A stretch of 64,000 bases of DNA, taken from contig NC_019751.1 of NCBI RefSeq assembly GCF_000317435.1, positions 186,001 to 250,000 on the forward strand, in the 5' to 3' direction. This document shows positions 62,418 to 64,000 of this stretch, piece after piece. Positions within the stretch are counted from its first letter, which is position 1; each line of letters begins with the position of its first letter. A program made the position numbers and the translations under genes. The stretch is from Calothrix sp. PCC 6303 (GTDB lineage: Bacteria > Cyanobacteriota > Cyanobacteriia > Cyanobacteriales > Nostocaceae). Below the pieces are notes generated by a model. The model worked only from the letters and a program-made list of their open reading frames with translations. It ran no database searches and was not told the DNA's origin.

Positions 62418-63052
62418 GTATAAACTCACGAAGTCAGAGAAGCTTCCTCGTCTTTGTACGGGGAGGTATTTCTGACCTCAAATTTACTTCACAGTCATGG
62501 CTAGTAATCAGCTATGACTGTTTAAGTTTGTGATTATTTAAAAACAAAAAATCGAAATCCACACAGATTCGTATCAAATAATGCTTTTTTTTGAGTAAAT
62601 TAATTTATGATATAGATGAAAATGAGTATTTAACTTAATGCTCTGAATACAAAATATTTGAATCGATATTACATACAAAAGATCTGCACATAAAATTTGT
62701 GTTTCTTCCGGATTCAATTATTATGTGTCGGATAAGTGTAATTAAGTTAGATATGATGAATCTTTCAGCTTTTTTTTTGATGATTGCTAGTTTAATTACC
62801 TTCAAAAATATTGGCTGAACATATTAAATATTGCTGCTAGAAAATGTCTTGGTTTTGTAATATCCACAAGTCATTGAAACTTTAGCTTGCCAAGAAACAG
62901 ATTCATACAATAGCCTATCCATTCAGATTCTGAGTATTCAGTTTGCAATGTTGTGTGTCTATAAACTAGATACTAGAAATTTTCGGATAGCTCATAATTC
63001 CCTGGGTTCATAATAATAACTGAAAATCAACCAATAATCAAGTGAGTGGGAG
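62418..63052. other. Intergenic region downstream of fdxH
   Basis: 635 bases. Apart from the two hairpins after fdxH it is AT-rich with no repeat or gene recognised. It includes the promoter region of the 63053 gene. Confidence 0.5.
62491..62525 (+). terminator. Candidate terminator after fdxH
   Basis: ACAGTCATGGCT...AGCTATGACTGT, one mismatch, followed by a weak T-run. A second, longer imperfect stem (62433-62477) lies between it and the fdxH stop. Confidence 0.5.
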
Positions 63053-63418
63053 ATGAAAAAAAAATTTAGTTCTGATGATTCCCGTCCAATGCAATTAACA
63101 TCTGCTGATATTATATTGCGGCAACAACTTGAGTATTCGTTAAGTAAATACTTCTATGATAAATGCGATCGCATTCTCCAAGATCTCCTGTCTGGGTGCC
63201 GATGGTACATGACAACTCAGTCTGATGCTTTAACTTTAGTGGTAGAGTGTCCAGATCAGGTGACAAACTGGTTAGTTCTTCGCAGTATGGTACCTATGGC
63301 AATCATACTCAAGAAAGTTGTGGCTAGTGCCAAAATTCGCGTCTGTCCTCCGGAAACTCAGGGAATACCATTTGAAATGCGTGTAGATGAGTTGGGAGCT
63401 TACCGTGAAGAAGCTTAA
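63053..63418 (+). CDS. Conserved-looking hypothetical protein
   Basis: 121 residues, soluble: TSADIILRQQLEYSLSKYFY, CDRILQDLLSGCRWYMTTQS and VECPDQVTNWLVLRSMVPMA. No motif recognised; structure looks like an alpha/beta domain. Starts with GTGGGAG ahead of ATG as a likely ribosome binding site. It converges on hupW with 27 bases between stop codons. Location beside hupW and the nif cluster hints at a link to heterocyst metabolism, but this is inference. Confidence 0.6.
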   Translation: MKKKFSSDDSRPMQLTSADIILRQQLEYSLSKYFYDKCDRILQDLLSGCRWYMTTQSDALTLVVECPDQVTNWLVLRSMVPMAIILKKVVASAKIRVCPPETQGIPFEMRVDELGAYREEA

Positions 63419-63445
63419 AATCAAGTTTTGAGGATATCTTATTCT

Positions 63446-63910
63446 CTACATATTGCTAATCCTTTCGATAATCTTCTCACACACAATATTGAGTGCTTGC
63501 TCCACCTTTGAAGTTAAATCCCAACCAAAGTCAATGTTTCCTGCTTCTATTAGGTATACCGTCACGTCTAAGGGGAACTCATGGGGAAAGATTTTCCTCC
63601 CCGATGCGATCGCATGATGCCACCGGAAGTCATGTAAACTATAACCAGGCTCCGGTAACTCTACAAGTTCATCACCAGGAACCTCAAATACTGCACCAGG
63701 TTCAGAATCACTACAACTAGCATCAATGATAATTAGCTCTGTACAACCCCGTGCCTGAAACATCACCTCCATTCCTCCAGTTCCGCAATCATAAACCCGT
63801 ATATCTGGATGAGGATGTTGAATTAGGTATCTTTGCAGACGTTGCGCTACCAAAACACCAACTCCATCATCACTACGATTTAAATTTCCACAACCAATAA
63901 TAGCTAGCAT
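63446..63910 (-). CDS. hupW: Hydrogenase maturation protease (HupW-like)
   Basis: 154 residues of the M52 (HycI/HupD) family: GCGNLNRSDDGVGVLVAQRL with the nickel-binding Asp, VYDCGTGGMEVMF, IIIDASCSDSEPGAVFEV and HDFRWHHAIASG with conserved His. It clips the C-terminus of the hydrogenase large subunit after nickel insertion. In heterocystous cyanobacteria the uptake-hydrogenase form is HupW and is often near nif. No hup structural genes are in the window; HoxW is an alternative, but this context favours HupW. Confidence 0.87.
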   Translation of the reverse strand: MLAIIGCGNLNRSDDGVGVLVAQRLQRYLIQHPHPDIRVYDCGTGGMEVMFQARGCTELIIIDASCSDSEPGAVFEVPGDELVELPEPGYSLHDFRWHHAIASGRKIFPHEFPLDVTVYLIEAGNIDFGWDLTSKVEQALNIVCEKIIERISNM

Positions 63911-64000
63911 TGATTTAAAGATTAATTAAGAACTTAATACCAATTCAAAAAAAGTGCTGCATATAGTAGTTAAAACGATTGTTCGCTTCATTGCTACAGC

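Overview
This 64 kb window comes from the chromosome of a filamentous, heterocyst-forming cyanobacterium (Nostocales; the species is not identifiable from the sequence alone). The evidence is the 3' part of a cyanobacterial nif cluster (nifE fragment, nifN, nifX, the DUF269 and DUF683 genes, nifW, hesA, hesB, fdxH), a hydrogenase maturation protease gene, a cyanobacteriochrome, XisH/XisI-type proteins, abundant HIP1 octamers (GCGATCGC) and many short dispersed palindromes.

Layout. 1-1516: N-terminal part of uvrA, running off the left edge. 1.7-10.3 kb: a BMP-type (nucleoside-like) ABC importer on the minus strand (substrate-binding lipoprotein, double ATPase, two permeases). It is broken up by unrelated genes: a ribbon-helix-helix/PIN toxin-antitoxin pair, an SGNH hydrolase, an AbiJ-NTD4/HEPN-type defence-like gene and a VOC-like gene. 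10.7-15 kb: small conserved genes, an S9 peptidase and a Uma2 nuclease. 15.1-20.4 kb: a two-gene module, CHAT protease-AAA followed by AAA-transmembrane-WD40 with 14 nearly identical WD40 repeats. 21-25 kb: a large PA14/Calx-beta/sorbosone-dehydrogenase-like protein. 26-32 kb: ferredoxin, citramalate synthase, CHASE2-kinase and a secreted small protein. 32.5-36.8 kb: two hybrid sensor kinases and a LuxR-type regulator. 37-42 kb: the two halves of a heterodimeric ABC exporter, separated by xisH/xisI and a small gene. 42.5-45.1 kb: a decayed NACHT NTPase gene, split by an in-frame TGA and cut at its 3' end by a 101-bp MITE, facing a decapitated haloperoxidase fragment. 45-56 kb: DEAD-box helicase, DXCF cyanobacteriochrome kinase, an S13 peptidase-like gene, a phytochrome-type response regulator, a hybrid kinase and sucrose-phosphate synthase. 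56-64 kb: nif/hes/fdxH genes and hupW.

The most interesting points are these. (1) nifE begins abruptly at about 56077. Its first 170-200 codons are absent and unrelated DNA lies upstream, as expected at the border of a developmentally excised interruption element. (2) Two 101-bp MITE copies (95/101 identical, TTA target duplications) are present, and the unoccupied target site survives in a paralogous segment in the same window; one copy supplies the stop codon of the NACHT gene. (3) A relic tandem duplication has its junction exactly at a HIP1 site. (4) The CHAT-AAA/AAA-WD40 pair is a candidate protease-effector/sensor module. Two further MITE-like elements (158 bp with 9-bp target duplication; 141 bp with TTA) are described.

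Limits: no database search was possible. Family names rest on motifs and remembered family features. Promoter, terminator and operator calls are by eye. Where several start codons were possible, I chose the one giving a family-like N-terminus or the better Shine-Dalgarno.
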